Source: DATGZX01 sp035296965 | GTDB taxonomy: Bacteria > Planctomycetota > Planctomycetia > Gemmatales > Gemmataceae | Assembly (NCBI GenBank): GCA_035296965.1 | Contig: DATGZX010000271.1 | Span: 1-11,950 of the forward strand | Direction of reading: 5' to 3' | Length of the DNA: 11,950 nt | Shown here: positions 5,126 through 11,950 of the stretch, in pieces | Numbering within the stretch: the stretch's first letter is position 1 | Layout: each line of letters begins with the position of its first letter | Position numbers and translations under genes: made by a program | Notes under the pieces: model-generated | Databases searched by the model: none | Told to the model about the DNA's origin: nothing | Seen by the model: only the letters and a program-made list of their open reading frames with translations

Positions 5126-5887
5126 ATGACCAAGTTTGCTGTGATTCTTCCCGCTGCCGGCCAATCGTCGCGGTTTCGCGACAAAGAGAAGAAACCATTC
5201 GCGACGCTGGATGGCCGGGCTGTCTGGCTGCGTGCCGCGGAGCTATTCGTTTCCCGTTCCGACGTTTGCCAAACCGTCATCATCGTTGCCAAGGCGGACC
5301 AGGAGACTTTCCGTCGGCGCTACGGTGCCAACCTGGCCTTCATGAGCATTCAGATCGCTGACGGCGGCAACGAGCGCTTTGAGTCGGTCGCGAATGCGTT
5401 GGCCATGCTGAGCCCGGAAGCGGAGTTCGTCGCAATCCACGACGCGGTGAGGCCTTGCCTGACGGAGGCGATGGTCAACGACGTATTCGCGAAGGCTGAG
5501 AAAACCGGCGCGGCCCTCCTCGCGGCGCCGGTGACCGAGACGGTAAAGCGCGTGGACGCGCAACATCAAGTGAAGGAAACCGTGCCGCGCCAGGGATTGT
5601 GGCTAGCGCAGACGCCTCAGGTTTTCCGCCGCGACTGGTTGATGGAAGCGTACGCCAACCGCGCGAAGCTCGGCAAGGACATTACCGATGATGCCCAACT
5701 GGTGGAAGCGGCAGGACACGCGGTCCATGTCGTGGAAGGCTCGGCTTCCAACGTCAAAATAACGACCAAGTCGGATCTGTTCCTAGCAGAAGCAGTCCTC
5801 AAATCACGCCCCAAGCCGAAGCCAAGCGGACCGATCCACCCGTTTGCCGAGGAAGAGATGTGGGGCGGCTGGGGAAAGAAGCCGTAG
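5126..5887 (+). CDS. ispD: 2-C-methyl-D-erythritol 4-phosphate cytidylyltransferase
   Basis: 253 residues from the ATG at 5126, with a strong AGGAGGT seven bases upstream. IspD joins CTP and MEP to give CDP-methylerythritol and pyrophosphate, the third step of the non-mevalonate isoprenoid pathway in the cytoplasm. The Rossmann-like nucleotidyltransferase fold shows all hallmarks: ILPAAGQSSRF (7-17) with catalytic R16, K23 in EKKPF, the GGNERFESV segment (80-88), HDAVRPCL (105-112), TVKRV (139-143), R155 before GLWLAQTPQVF, ITDDAQLVE (186-194) and K211 in SNVKITTKSDL. These match the Arg, Lys, Arg and Lys residues used by E. coli IspD. After the usual end near residue 230 comes an extra tail of about 23 residues (PKPKPSGPIHPF, then MWGGWGKKP). 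It follows the small helical-protein gene and converges with the FAD/Fe-S gene with only nine bases between stops. Confidence 0.95.
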   Translation: MTKFAVILPAAGQSSRFRDKEKKPFATLDGRAVWLRAAELFVSRSDVCQTVIIVAKADQETFRRRYGANLAFMSIQIADGGNERFESVANALAMLSPEAEFVAIHDAVRPCLTEAMVNDVFAKAEKTGAALLAAPVTETVKRVDAQHQVKETVPRQGLWLAQTPQVFRRDWLMEAYANRAKLGKDITDDAQLVEAAGHAVHVVEGSASNVKITTKSDLFLAEAVLKSRPKPKPSGPIHPFAEEEMWGGWGKKP

Positions 5888-5896
5888 GGGCCCCTG

Positions 5897-8800
5897 TCAC
5901 TCCGATACGACCAAATCATTGAGCAGCTGGGCGGGATGCAGCGCCTCTCGGCCGGTAAAGTGCTTGATCTGCATTCGGCAAGAGAAACCGGGCGCGACGA
6001 TGGCTGTCTCGGCGCTTGCTTGCCTCACCGCCGGGAACAGGCGCTGCTCTCCAATTAGGCGCGATATCTCGTAATGCTCCTTCTCATACCCGAACGACCC
6101 GGCCATGCCACAGCAACCGGCATCGAGGTCCAGCACGCTTGTATTGGGGATACGCCGCAGTAGCCGTAGTGTGGCCTCCATGCCGGTGAGCGATCGTTGG
6201 TGGCAATGGCCCTGGACAAGAATCGTTTTCGGACCGGGACGGAACCGCAATGCACGCGCGCCGTCCGTCCTCTTTGCCAAACATCCTTCCAGGAATTGTT
6301 CAAAGGTTTGACAGGCCGCGGCCACTGTCTCTGCCTTGCGGCGCAGCTCGCCCCGGAGCAGGGCGGGATAATCGTCCTTGATCGTCAAGATGCAGCTCGG
6401 CTCACAGGCGATGATGGAGTTAGAAGTCCTCGCGACCCAAGGGTAGAGGCACTCCACATTGTGACGGGCATGTTCGACCGCCTGAGAGAGCAAGCCGTTG
6501 GAAATCAGCGGTCGGCCGCAACAACGCAAACCGGCAGGCAAATGCTCGGGCTGAAATGGTTTTGACTCTCTCCCCTCAGGCAAGCCGAGCAGGAAGGGCT
6601 GGCCCAACTTCTGAAGCAATGCCAGCGCTGCAACGCCAAGTGCCGGCTCGTAATACTGAGTGAAAGTATCCGGGAAGATGAGCACCCCTGCTCGCTCGCT
6701 CGATGCTGATGCGCTGCCGCCGAGTTGACGAGCGCGCGAAACAAAATCGATTTCAGCCAGGGCCGGCAGCGACCGTCGTCGATCGATGCCAAGTGCTTTC
6801 TCGTTCACCCAGCCGGCGATCCGGGCCTGCGTCAGCCGGTTCACAAGAGAACGAAAGGGAAATGCCCATCGGTTCCACCTGGCCACATTGCCAAAGAACC
6901 AGTTCCGCCACGGCAGGCCGTGTTCTCGGTAATACTGGTGCAGGAACTCCGCTTTTAGCCGAGCCATGTCCACGTTCGTGGGACATTCGCTTTTGCAGGC
7001 CTTGCACTCCAGGCAAAGATCGAGCACCTCGAACAGGGCCGGATCGGTCATGCCGCTCATGCCAACTTGGCCGGTGATCGCAAGGCGCAGGGCGTTGGCC
7101 CGGCCGCGCGTGCTGTGCTGTTCTTCGTGGGTTGCCTGGTAGGAAGGGCACATCGTTCCATCACGCGTCTTCCGGCACGCACCCACGCCCGCGCAAAGCT
7201 CGGCGGCACCTAGAAGTCCACCGTCTGCCGAGAAATCAAATGTCGTCGCAACCTCGGGCGTAACGTAGGCGGGCCCGTAGCGCAGGTTGGAAGTCAGGGG
7301 CGGGGCATCGACGATCTTGCCTGGGTTGAGTATGTGGTGCGGGTCGAATGTCTCCTTAAGTTCGCGGAATGCGTTCGTCAGCACGGGGCCAAACATTTTC
7401 TCCTGGAAAGGGCTGCGCACCAGGCCGTCGCCATGCTCGCCGGATAGCGCCCCTCCGTATTTCACTACCAGGTCGGCGACCTGCTCGGCAATCGACTCGA
7501 ACTGTTTGACTCCGGCCTCGGTCTTCAAATTGATGACCGGCCGGACATGGAGGCAGCCAACCGAGGCATGGGCATAGACCCCTGCCGTGGTGCCATGGCG
7601 CGCGATGATTTCCAGGAACTCAGCGATGTAGTCGCGGAGATGCTCGGGAGCGACTGCCGTGTCTTCCACGAACGAAATCGCCTTGGCATCCCCTTTCTCG
7701 GCCATCGACAGTCCCAGGGCCATTTTGCGGAGCTTCCAGATGCGTGCCTGTTCGGCGCTCGCGGTTGCTCGATGGAAATGGTCACCGAAGCCGCGTTGGC
7801 GGAGGTCTGCTTCAAGACTAGCGAGGCGTGCCGGCAAATCTTGCTCGCGCTCGCCATAGAGTTCGACAATCAAGATCGCGGCAGGATCTCCATGAAGGAA
7901 ATCACGCAACCGGGCGGCTTCGGCATTGATGCGCGTGCTATCGAGTACATACTTATCGATGACCTCCACCGCGGCAGGTTGGTGCGCCAGCATCATTGGA
8001 GTCGCCTCCAGGGCCTGCAAAAGGTCCGCGAATTGAACAACCAGTATGGCTTTCGCTCTGGGCAGCTCGACAAGGCGCAGCTTGGCTTCGACTGTTACTG
8101 CAAGAGTGCCCTCGGAACCGACCAGGAGATGCGCCAGATTGAACGCCTTTGCCCGCTCAGGCAAGAAAAGGTCGAGGTTGTAACCACCCACGCGCCGCAG
8201 GATCTTAGGATAGCGCCGTTCGATCTCTCCTGCGTGCTCCGTCGCGAGCTGCCGCACCTTGCCATAGCAAGCACCCTCCCGATCGCCCTGCCGACTTTTT
8301 ACAGCCCAACTTTCTTCACTAAGTTCGTGCAGATCGACCACGCTTCCGTCCGCCAGCACGACTCGGAGTTCCAGCACATGGTCGACCGTCTTACCATGGA
8401 TCAGCGAGCGCGCCCCGGACGAGTTATTGGCGACCATGCCGCCGATGGTCGCTCGATCCGACGTGGAAATATCCGGAGCGAATTGCAGGCCATGCGCCTG
8501 CACCGCCCGGTTGAGGTCGTCGAGGACACATCCGGGTCGGACGCGCGCCCAGCGCTCCGCCCCATTGAATTCCAGAATGTCACAAAAGTACTTGGAACAA
8601 TCGAGCACCACACCCGGGCCGATGCATTGCCCGGCTTGCGACGTGCCGCCGCCGCGGGCAATGAGAGGGGCTCTGAAGCGCGCGCAGATCCTGACTGTGT
8701 CGACGATGTCGGCCTCAGTTTTCGGCAGTACCACACCCACCGGCACGATCTGGTAGACGCTTGCGTCGGTGGAGTAGAGGGCTCGGCTCAGGCGATCGAA

Positions 8801-8914
8801 GCGCACTTCACCCGAGAGCGCCGCTGCGAGCGCATCTCGCAGCTCCGAGGCATCGATGGCCGCGGCACGGTCTCGGGCATCTTCAGGAACCACCGTAAGT
8901 GACGCACGAGCCAT
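5897..8914 (-). CDS. FAD- and Fe-S-binding D-2-hydroxyacid dehydrogenase (YdiJ-like)
   Basis: 1005 residues, close to E. coli YdiJ (1018), a D-2-hydroxyglutarate dehydrogenase. The ATG at 8914 has GGGGAG four bases upstream. Residues about 50-200 are the FAD-binding PCMH domain (PLIARGGGTSQAGQ, ATIGGMVANNSSGARS). Residues about 285-535 are the FAD-oxidase C domain, with H449 and H456 (YAHASVGCLHVRP) and E493-H494 (SGEHGDGLVR), the likely metal and catalytic residues. Two ferredoxin-like cysteine sets follow: C574, C580, C589-P, and C634-x2-C637-x2-C640-x3-C644-P. The C-terminal part has CCG-domain motifs: C798-C799-G, CEPSC (837-841), HCH (903-905) and GCCGMAGSFGYEKEHYE (933-949), like GlpC/LutA/HdrB. 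It oxidises a D-2-hydroxyacid and passes electrons through Fe-S clusters, probably to quinone at the membrane. The substrate (hydroxyglutarate, lactate or glycolate) is uncertain. It is divergent from the membrane/synthase fusion gene. Confidence 0.93.
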   Translation of the reverse strand: MARASLTVVPEDARDRAAAIDASELRDALAAALSGEVRFDRLSRALYSTDASVYQIVPVGVVLPKTEADIVDTVRICARFRAPLIARGGGTSQAGQCIGPGVVLDCSKYFCDILEFNGAERWARVRPGCVLDDLNRAVQAHGLQFAPDISTSDRATIGGMVANNSSGARSLIHGKTVDHVLELRVVLADGSVVDLHELSEESWAVKSRQGDREGACYGKVRQLATEHAGEIERRYPKILRRVGGYNLDLFLPERAKAFNLAHLLVGSEGTLAVTVEAKLRLVELPRAKAILVVQFADLLQALEATPMMLAHQPAAVEVIDKYVLDSTRINAEAARLRDFLHGDPAAILIVELYGEREQDLPARLASLEADLRQRGFGDHFHRATASAEQARIWKLRKMALGLSMAEKGDAKAISFVEDTAVAPEHLRDYIAEFLEIIARHGTTAGVYAHASVGCLHVRPVINLKTEAGVKQFESIAEQVADLVVKYGGALSGEHGDGLVRSPFQEKMFGPVLTNAFRELKETFDPHHILNPGKIVDAPPLTSNLRYGPAYVTPEVATTFDFSADGGLLGAAELCAGVGACRKTRDGTMCPSYQATHEEQHSTRGRANALRLAITGQVGMSGMTDPALFEVLDLCLECKACKSECPTNVDMARLKAEFLHQYYREHGLPWRNWFFGNVARWNRWAFPFRSLVNRLTQARIAGWVNEKALGIDRRRSLPALAEIDFVSRARQLGGSASASSERAGVLIFPDTFTQYYEPALGVAALALLQKLGQPFLLGLPEGRESKPFQPEHLPAGLRCCGRPLISNGLLSQAVEHARHNVECLYPWVARTSNSIIACEPSCILTIKDDYPALLRGELRRKAETVAAACQTFEQFLEGCLAKRTDGARALRFRPGPKTILVQGHCHQRSLTGMEATLRLLRRIPNTSVLDLDAGCCGMAGSFGYEKEHYEISRLIGEQRLFPAVRQASAETAIVAPGFSCRMQIKHFTGREALHPAQLLNDLVVSE

Positions 8915-8934
8915 GGCGCTCCCCTTCCCAGGAG

Positions 8935-8963
8935 ATTGGAGAGGAGGAGGGCGATCATGTCAA
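8935..8963 (-). promoter_or_regulatory. Candidate promoter of the FAD/Fe-S dehydrogenase gene
   Basis: On the minus strand a perfect TTGACA (complement of 8958-8963) is followed, 17 bp later, by TCCAAT (complement of 8935-8940), which keeps 4 of 6 consensus bases. Transcription would start near 8928, leaving a short leader that contains the GGGGAG ribosome site before the ATG at 8914. Confidence 0.42.
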
Positions 8964-9150
8964 GCGGTCCTGATTGGCACGCCCCGCCCGAAAGCACACG
9001 TCGTCATAAGCCAGCGCCTCTTTCCTTGACTCCGCAGATTACCTCAGCGACTTGCGACTTCAGGACACGTCGTCTATCCCTCGGCAGACCACCTGGTTAC
9101 AATTCGCGCCCTATGGACTCCGAGTGGCGGCGTGGCAGACCCGGAGGGGA

Positions 9151-9160
9151 GGATGCGTGC
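9151..9160 (+). promoter_or_regulatory. Position deciding the start of the fusion gene
   Basis: The purine-rich GGAGGGGAGG ends eight bases before the ATG at 9161. The open frame continues upstream for 75 codons, but that extension is Arg/Pro-rich, has no ribosome site at its own ATGs (8936, 8957, 9113), and would place a polar segment before the first membrane helix. Confidence 0.6.
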
Positions 9161-11698
9161 ATGCGGCAGTTCTGGCTTTACAATTTGTTCTTTCTCAGCG
9201 GCGTCAGTGCACTGATCTACGAGTTGATCTGGCAGCGCCTTCTCCATCTAGTCCTGGGTGTCAGCACCCTAGCCGTTAGCGCCGTCCTGGCAGCATTCAT
9301 GGGAGGGCTCGCCCTGGGTGCATGGCTCTTTGGCCGGCTAGCCGACCGAACGTCGAGGCCCCTCCTTCTCTATGCATGGATGGAAGCAGGGATTGGTGGC
9401 AGCGCATTGGTCGTGCCGGTTGCCTTCTCGGCTCTCACGGGTCTTTATGTCAGTGCTTATTCCTGGCTGCAGGTGGGGCCCTGGGGTGGCCTTCTGTTGC
9501 GGTTGTGCATCTCGTTGGCCATTCTAATCATCCCCAGCACCCTGATCGGTGGGACTATGCCAGTGATGAGTCGGCTCGCCATGTGGCGAGGCGGCGGCAT
9601 CGGGCCGAATTTCAGCCTATTCTACGGCGTGAATACGCTAGGAGCCGTTCTGGGAGCAGCCCTTACAGGCTTCGTGTTTTTGCACTATCTGGGCATGGCG
9701 GCGACGCTCTGGCTTGCGGTTGGCGTCAATGCAGCGGTCGCACTTATGGCTGCTTTGGCAAGTCGTGCCGAGCGGCCCGGTACACGTTCATCCGCGCGTT
9801 CGACTGCAATATCTGACTCATCCTTTGTCACGATCCAATCGGGACGGCCTGTCGGGCGGGGATTGGCATTGGTGTGTGCCGCGGCCACAGGAGCAATCAC
9901 CCTTGGCTTGGAAGTCGTCTGGACGCGCGTGCTAGGGATCTTTGCATCCAACAGCGCCTACGCGTTTGCGCTCATGCTCACCGTTGTATTGCTCGGTATT
10001 GGGCTGGGCAGCCTAGCACAGCGCTGGTGGTCCAGGCGGCCCGGCGATAGCTGGGCGAGGCTGACGATGGTTCAATGGCTGTTGGCAGGCACTGGCGTGG
10101 CGTTGCTTTGGTTCTTCCGCAGCCCGCCTGCCTGGCTAGACCGCTATAGCGATGGCTCGTCTGCAGTTGCTCTGTTTGCGGCAGAGCTTGCATTGACAGT
10201 TAGTGCGTTACTGCTGCCGGCATTTCTCTTGGGGCTCAGTTTCCCGCTCCTCGTTACCGCGGTCGTCCACTCCCCCAACCATTTTGGTAATTGGCTGGGG
10301 CGGCTCTATGCAATCAACACGATAGCTTCTGCGGGAGGGGCGCTCGCTGTAGGCATTCTCTTCATTCCTTGGCTAGGGCTGGATAGGACGTTTCGAATAC
10401 TCGCCGCGGCAAGCCTAGCCGTGGGTTTCATAGCCTGGTTTTGCGCTGCACGGCCTAAACCAGCCTGGCGCGGCTTGATAGGCGCGGGGATACTGCTGCC
10501 AATGGTGATCGCTTGGAATTGTTTGCCGACCGCGGTCTACCGGAAGACAGCTCCGATGTCTGCGAACGACCTGGTCTTTTACCAGGAAGGGGATAATGGC
10601 ACGGTGAGCGTCGTTCAAGAACCAAGTGGCAGGAAATCACTTCTCGTAGACGGACAGCCGGTTGCCGGCACGGGGCGAACCATTGTGATTGACCAAAAGA
10701 TCCTTGCCCACTTGCCCCTGTTGCTGCACCGGGCGCCTCAGCGGGCTCTAACGGTCGGCTTCGGCAGCGGTGGCACGAGCCATAGCATGACACTTCACGG
10801 GCTCCAAGTGGATTGCGTCGAGATTGAGAGAGCCGTCACGGCAGCCGCCCCGCAGTTTGACTCGGAGAACCATGGTGTGTTGGCTCACCCGCGCTTCCGG
10901 CTCATCGTAGACGACGCCAGGAGTTGGCTGCGCGTGGCACCCGTGAGCTACGACGTCATCGCTACGGATTGCACGAACCTCCAATACAAAAGTAACGGCG
11001 ACCTCTACACTGTGGAGTATTTCCGGCTTATGCAGCAACGACTGGCTGGCGATGGTCTTGCCGCAGCGTGGGTGCCTGCCAATGGCATTGCCGAATCCGA
11101 CCTGAAGACCCTCCTGCGTTCATTCCAGGCCGTCTTTCCGCACACCAGTGTGTGGTTCATCAACACCCTGGCTACCGATTTTCTTGTCGTCGTCGGGACA
11201 CCAACGGAGTTGGACATTGACCTTGCTCGGATCCGCGAGCGGATGGCTGCGCCTGAGATTCGCCAGGATTTGGACGCTATCGGCTTATCCGACCCGCACC
11301 GCCTCCTCTACACATTCCTGGTTGCCGACGATGCTCTCGCTGCGTACACCGGATCGGGTCCGCTGAACTCCGATGATCGTCCGGTTCTCTCTTACTCGAC
11401 CTATGGAGCCGGCCTCCGTTCGACCATTGCCACGAATCTGCTTGGCCTGGCGGCTTGCCGTACGGACGTAGCGGCGTTTGTGCGAAACGATGCGTCCACT
11501 ACCCTCATGCTTCGCCATTATGCCGCCAGCAACGAGGCCCTGCTGGGGCATATCGCTCACCAGATGGGTCAGGAACAGGAGGCGCTAAGGCACTATGCCC
11601 TTGGCGCCCAGCTACTGCCCGAGGATAAGCCCTTCCGAGAGCTGGTCTATTCTGCCTACGTGCACTTACCGTCTGCTCCGCCTAGCACCACTCGCTAG
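9161..11698 (+). CDS. Fused membrane domain / spermidine-synthase-like protein
   Basis: 845 residues. Residues 1-200 and 233-455 are two related six-helix-type halves. Both open with the same motif: ALIYELIWQRLLHLVLGVS (17-35) and AITLGLEVVWTRVLGIFAS (245-263), each followed by a Gly/Ala-rich helix ending GLALG or GIGLG. A hydrophilic linker (201-232) joins them. Residues about 470-745 resemble spermidine synthase: a SAM or decarboxy-SAM loop VGFGSGGTS (532-540), the acidic VEIE (553-556), DDARSWL (584-590), and ATDCTNLQYKSNGDLYTVEYF (starting at 601), then the family ending LNSDDRPVLSY. The catalytic Asp of the canonical D-x-x-D-P motif appears replaced by N606. A TPR-like helix pair follows (789-823). 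This matches the 'fused MFS/spermidine synthase' architecture. Its reaction or transport substrate is unknown; polyamine modification or export is a guess. Confidence 0.88.
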   Translation: MRQFWLYNLFFLSGVSALIYELIWQRLLHLVLGVSTLAVSAVLAAFMGGLALGAWLFGRLADRTSRPLLLYAWMEAGIGGSALVVPVAFSALTGLYVSAYSWLQVGPWGGLLLRLCISLAILIIPSTLIGGTMPVMSRLAMWRGGGIGPNFSLFYGVNTLGAVLGAALTGFVFLHYLGMAATLWLAVGVNAAVALMAALASRAERPGTRSSARSTAISDSSFVTIQSGRPVGRGLALVCAAATGAITLGLEVVWTRVLGIFASNSAYAFALMLTVVLLGIGLGSLAQRWWSRRPGDSWARLTMVQWLLAGTGVALLWFFRSPPAWLDRYSDGSSAVALFAAELALTVSALLLPAFLLGLSFPLLVTAVVHSPNHFGNWLGRLYAINTIASAGGALAVGILFIPWLGLDRTFRILAAASLAVGFIAWFCAARPKPAWRGLIGAGILLPMVIAWNCLPTAVYRKTAPMSANDLVFYQEGDNGTVSVVQEPSGRKSLLVDGQPVAGTGRTIVIDQKILAHLPLLLHRAPQRALTVGFGSGGTSHSMTLHGLQVDCVEIERAVTAAAPQFDSENHGVLAHPRFRLIVDDARSWLRVAPVSYDVIATDCTNLQYKSNGDLYTVEYFRLMQQRLAGDGLAAAWVPANGIAESDLKTLLRSFQAVFPHTSVWFINTLATDFLVVVGTPTELDIDLARIRERMAAPEIRQDLDAIGLSDPHRLLYTFLVADDALAAYTGSGPLNSDDRPVLSYSTYGAGLRSTIATNLLGLAACRTDVAAFVRNDASTTLMLRHYAASNEALLGHIAHQMGQEQEALRHYALGAQLLPEDKPFRELVYSAYVHLPSAPPSTTR

Positions 11699-11950
11699 GT
11701 TCTCAAAAGGTTTTTTGCGTCGCGAACTCAAATAGGCGCGGATGTATCCCTGGACGGTGACGGGCCTGTCTCCAGACAACTCGAGCTAGACCATGCGGCT
11801 CTTGACATGAACGCCGATTTCCGCAGGGGGGAAATGATTAACATTTTAGCGAGCGGCGTGCTGGATTTTTCCGTGTTTCCTCGGGGGAAGTGTTAATCGT
11901 TTTTGGTAGTTAGGGGTTGCATGGGCGGCTCTCCAATCTGCTTTGTCCAC
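11699..11950. other. Right-edge intergenic region with paired repeats
   Basis: 252 bp after the fusion gene. Just past the stop is AAAAGGTTTTTT, a weak T-run without a strong stem. TTGACA occurs at 11802-11807, but no -10 box lies at a proper distance. Two related blocks, starting GGGGGAAATG at 11827 and GGGGGAAGTG at 11883, follow. An ATG at 11921 behind TAGGGG could begin a gene that continues past the window (MGGSPICFVH so far). That is too short to call. Confidence 0.5.
11826..11905. repeat. Two imperfect ~21-bp direct repeats, also an 8-bp dyad
   Basis: GGGGGAAATGATTAACATTTT (beginning at 11827) and GGGGGAAGTGTTAATCGTTT (beginning at 11883) align with a one-base gap and a few mismatches, offset 56 bp. 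Within them GATTAACA (11836-11843) and TGTTAATC (11891-11898) are exact reverse complements. AT-rich TTAA cores beside G-runs stand out against the GC-rich surroundings. They could be paired sites for one DNA-binding protein. Confidence 0.5.

Noticed and set aside
5887..5894. GGGGCCCC between the ispD and dehydrogenase stop codons as a bidirectional terminator
   Set aside because: It is a self-complementary 8-mer with no loop and no T-runs, so it cannot form a terminator hairpin.
7547..8902. 451-codon plus-strand open frame antisense to the FAD/Fe-S dehydrogenase
   Set aside because: The minus-strand frame encodes every motif of a known enzyme along its full length; the antisense product has no recognisable domain and no clear ribosome site. 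Long antisense frames are common in GC-rich genes.
9026..9103. TTGACT at 9026-9031 and TACAAT at 9098-9103 as a promoter for the fusion gene
   Set aside because: The boxes are 66 bp apart and neither has a partner at 16-18 bp, so no promoter is called.
8936..9160. N-terminal extension of the fusion protein by 75 codons
   Set aside because: It is Arg/Pro-rich and polar, lacks ribosome sites at its ATGs, and precedes a well-placed GGAGGGGAGG and ATG immediately before the first membrane helix.

Overview
The window looks like a piece of a planctomycete chromosome. This is an inference from protein style: a secreted HEAT-repeat protein with a long Pro-rich tail, small orphan lipoprotein and membrane-protein families of a planctomycete type, IspD with an extra C-terminal tail, a fused membrane/spermidine-synthase-like protein, few operons, generous intergenic gaps and high-GC coding sequence. 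No rRNA, tRNA, CRISPR, transposase or phage gene was seen. A homology search is needed to fix the taxon.

Layout, left to right. (1) A minus-strand secreted HEAT-repeat protein (63-758). (2) A 365-bp divergent intergenic region carrying a near-perfect ~90-bp palindrome with possible target-site duplications. (3) A plus-strand multi-pass membrane protein of unknown function (1124-1987), converging with (4) a small minus-strand lipoprotein (2006-2278) that has a good sigma70-type promoter. (5) A 325-bp gap with three inverted repeats, including a REPIN-like pair of palindromes. (6) A Mn/Fe superoxide dismutase (2604-3224, minus) with a structured 356-bp upstream region. (7) A sugar phosphate isomerase/epimerase-like TIM barrel (3581-4345, minus) with a recognisable promoter and an operator-like palindrome. 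(8) A 346-bp gap with hairpins. (9) A small helical protein (4692-5048) followed by ispD (5126-5887), both plus. (10) A 1005-residue FAD/Fe-S D-2-hydroxyacid dehydrogenase (5897-8914, minus), nearly abutting ispD tail to tail. (11) A divergent plus-strand fusion of a two-half membrane transporter-like domain with a spermidine-synthase-like domain (9161-11698). (12) A 252-bp tail with paired GGGGGAA...TTAA repeats, possibly the control region of a gene that starts at or beyond the window edge.

The genes do not form one pathway. They read as housekeeping and oxidative metabolism: isoprenoid precursors (IspD), superoxide removal (SOD), flavin-dependent hydroxyacid oxidation feeding the respiratory chain, and a putative carbohydrate isomerase. 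Several lineage-specific envelope proteins are interspersed. The only likely operon is the small helical protein plus ispD. The least explained signals are the intergenic palindromes (992-1098, 2391-2440, 2485-2558, 4568-4608), the substituted catalytic position in the spermidine-synthase-like domain, and the repeats at the right edge. No convincing new defence or mobile system was found.
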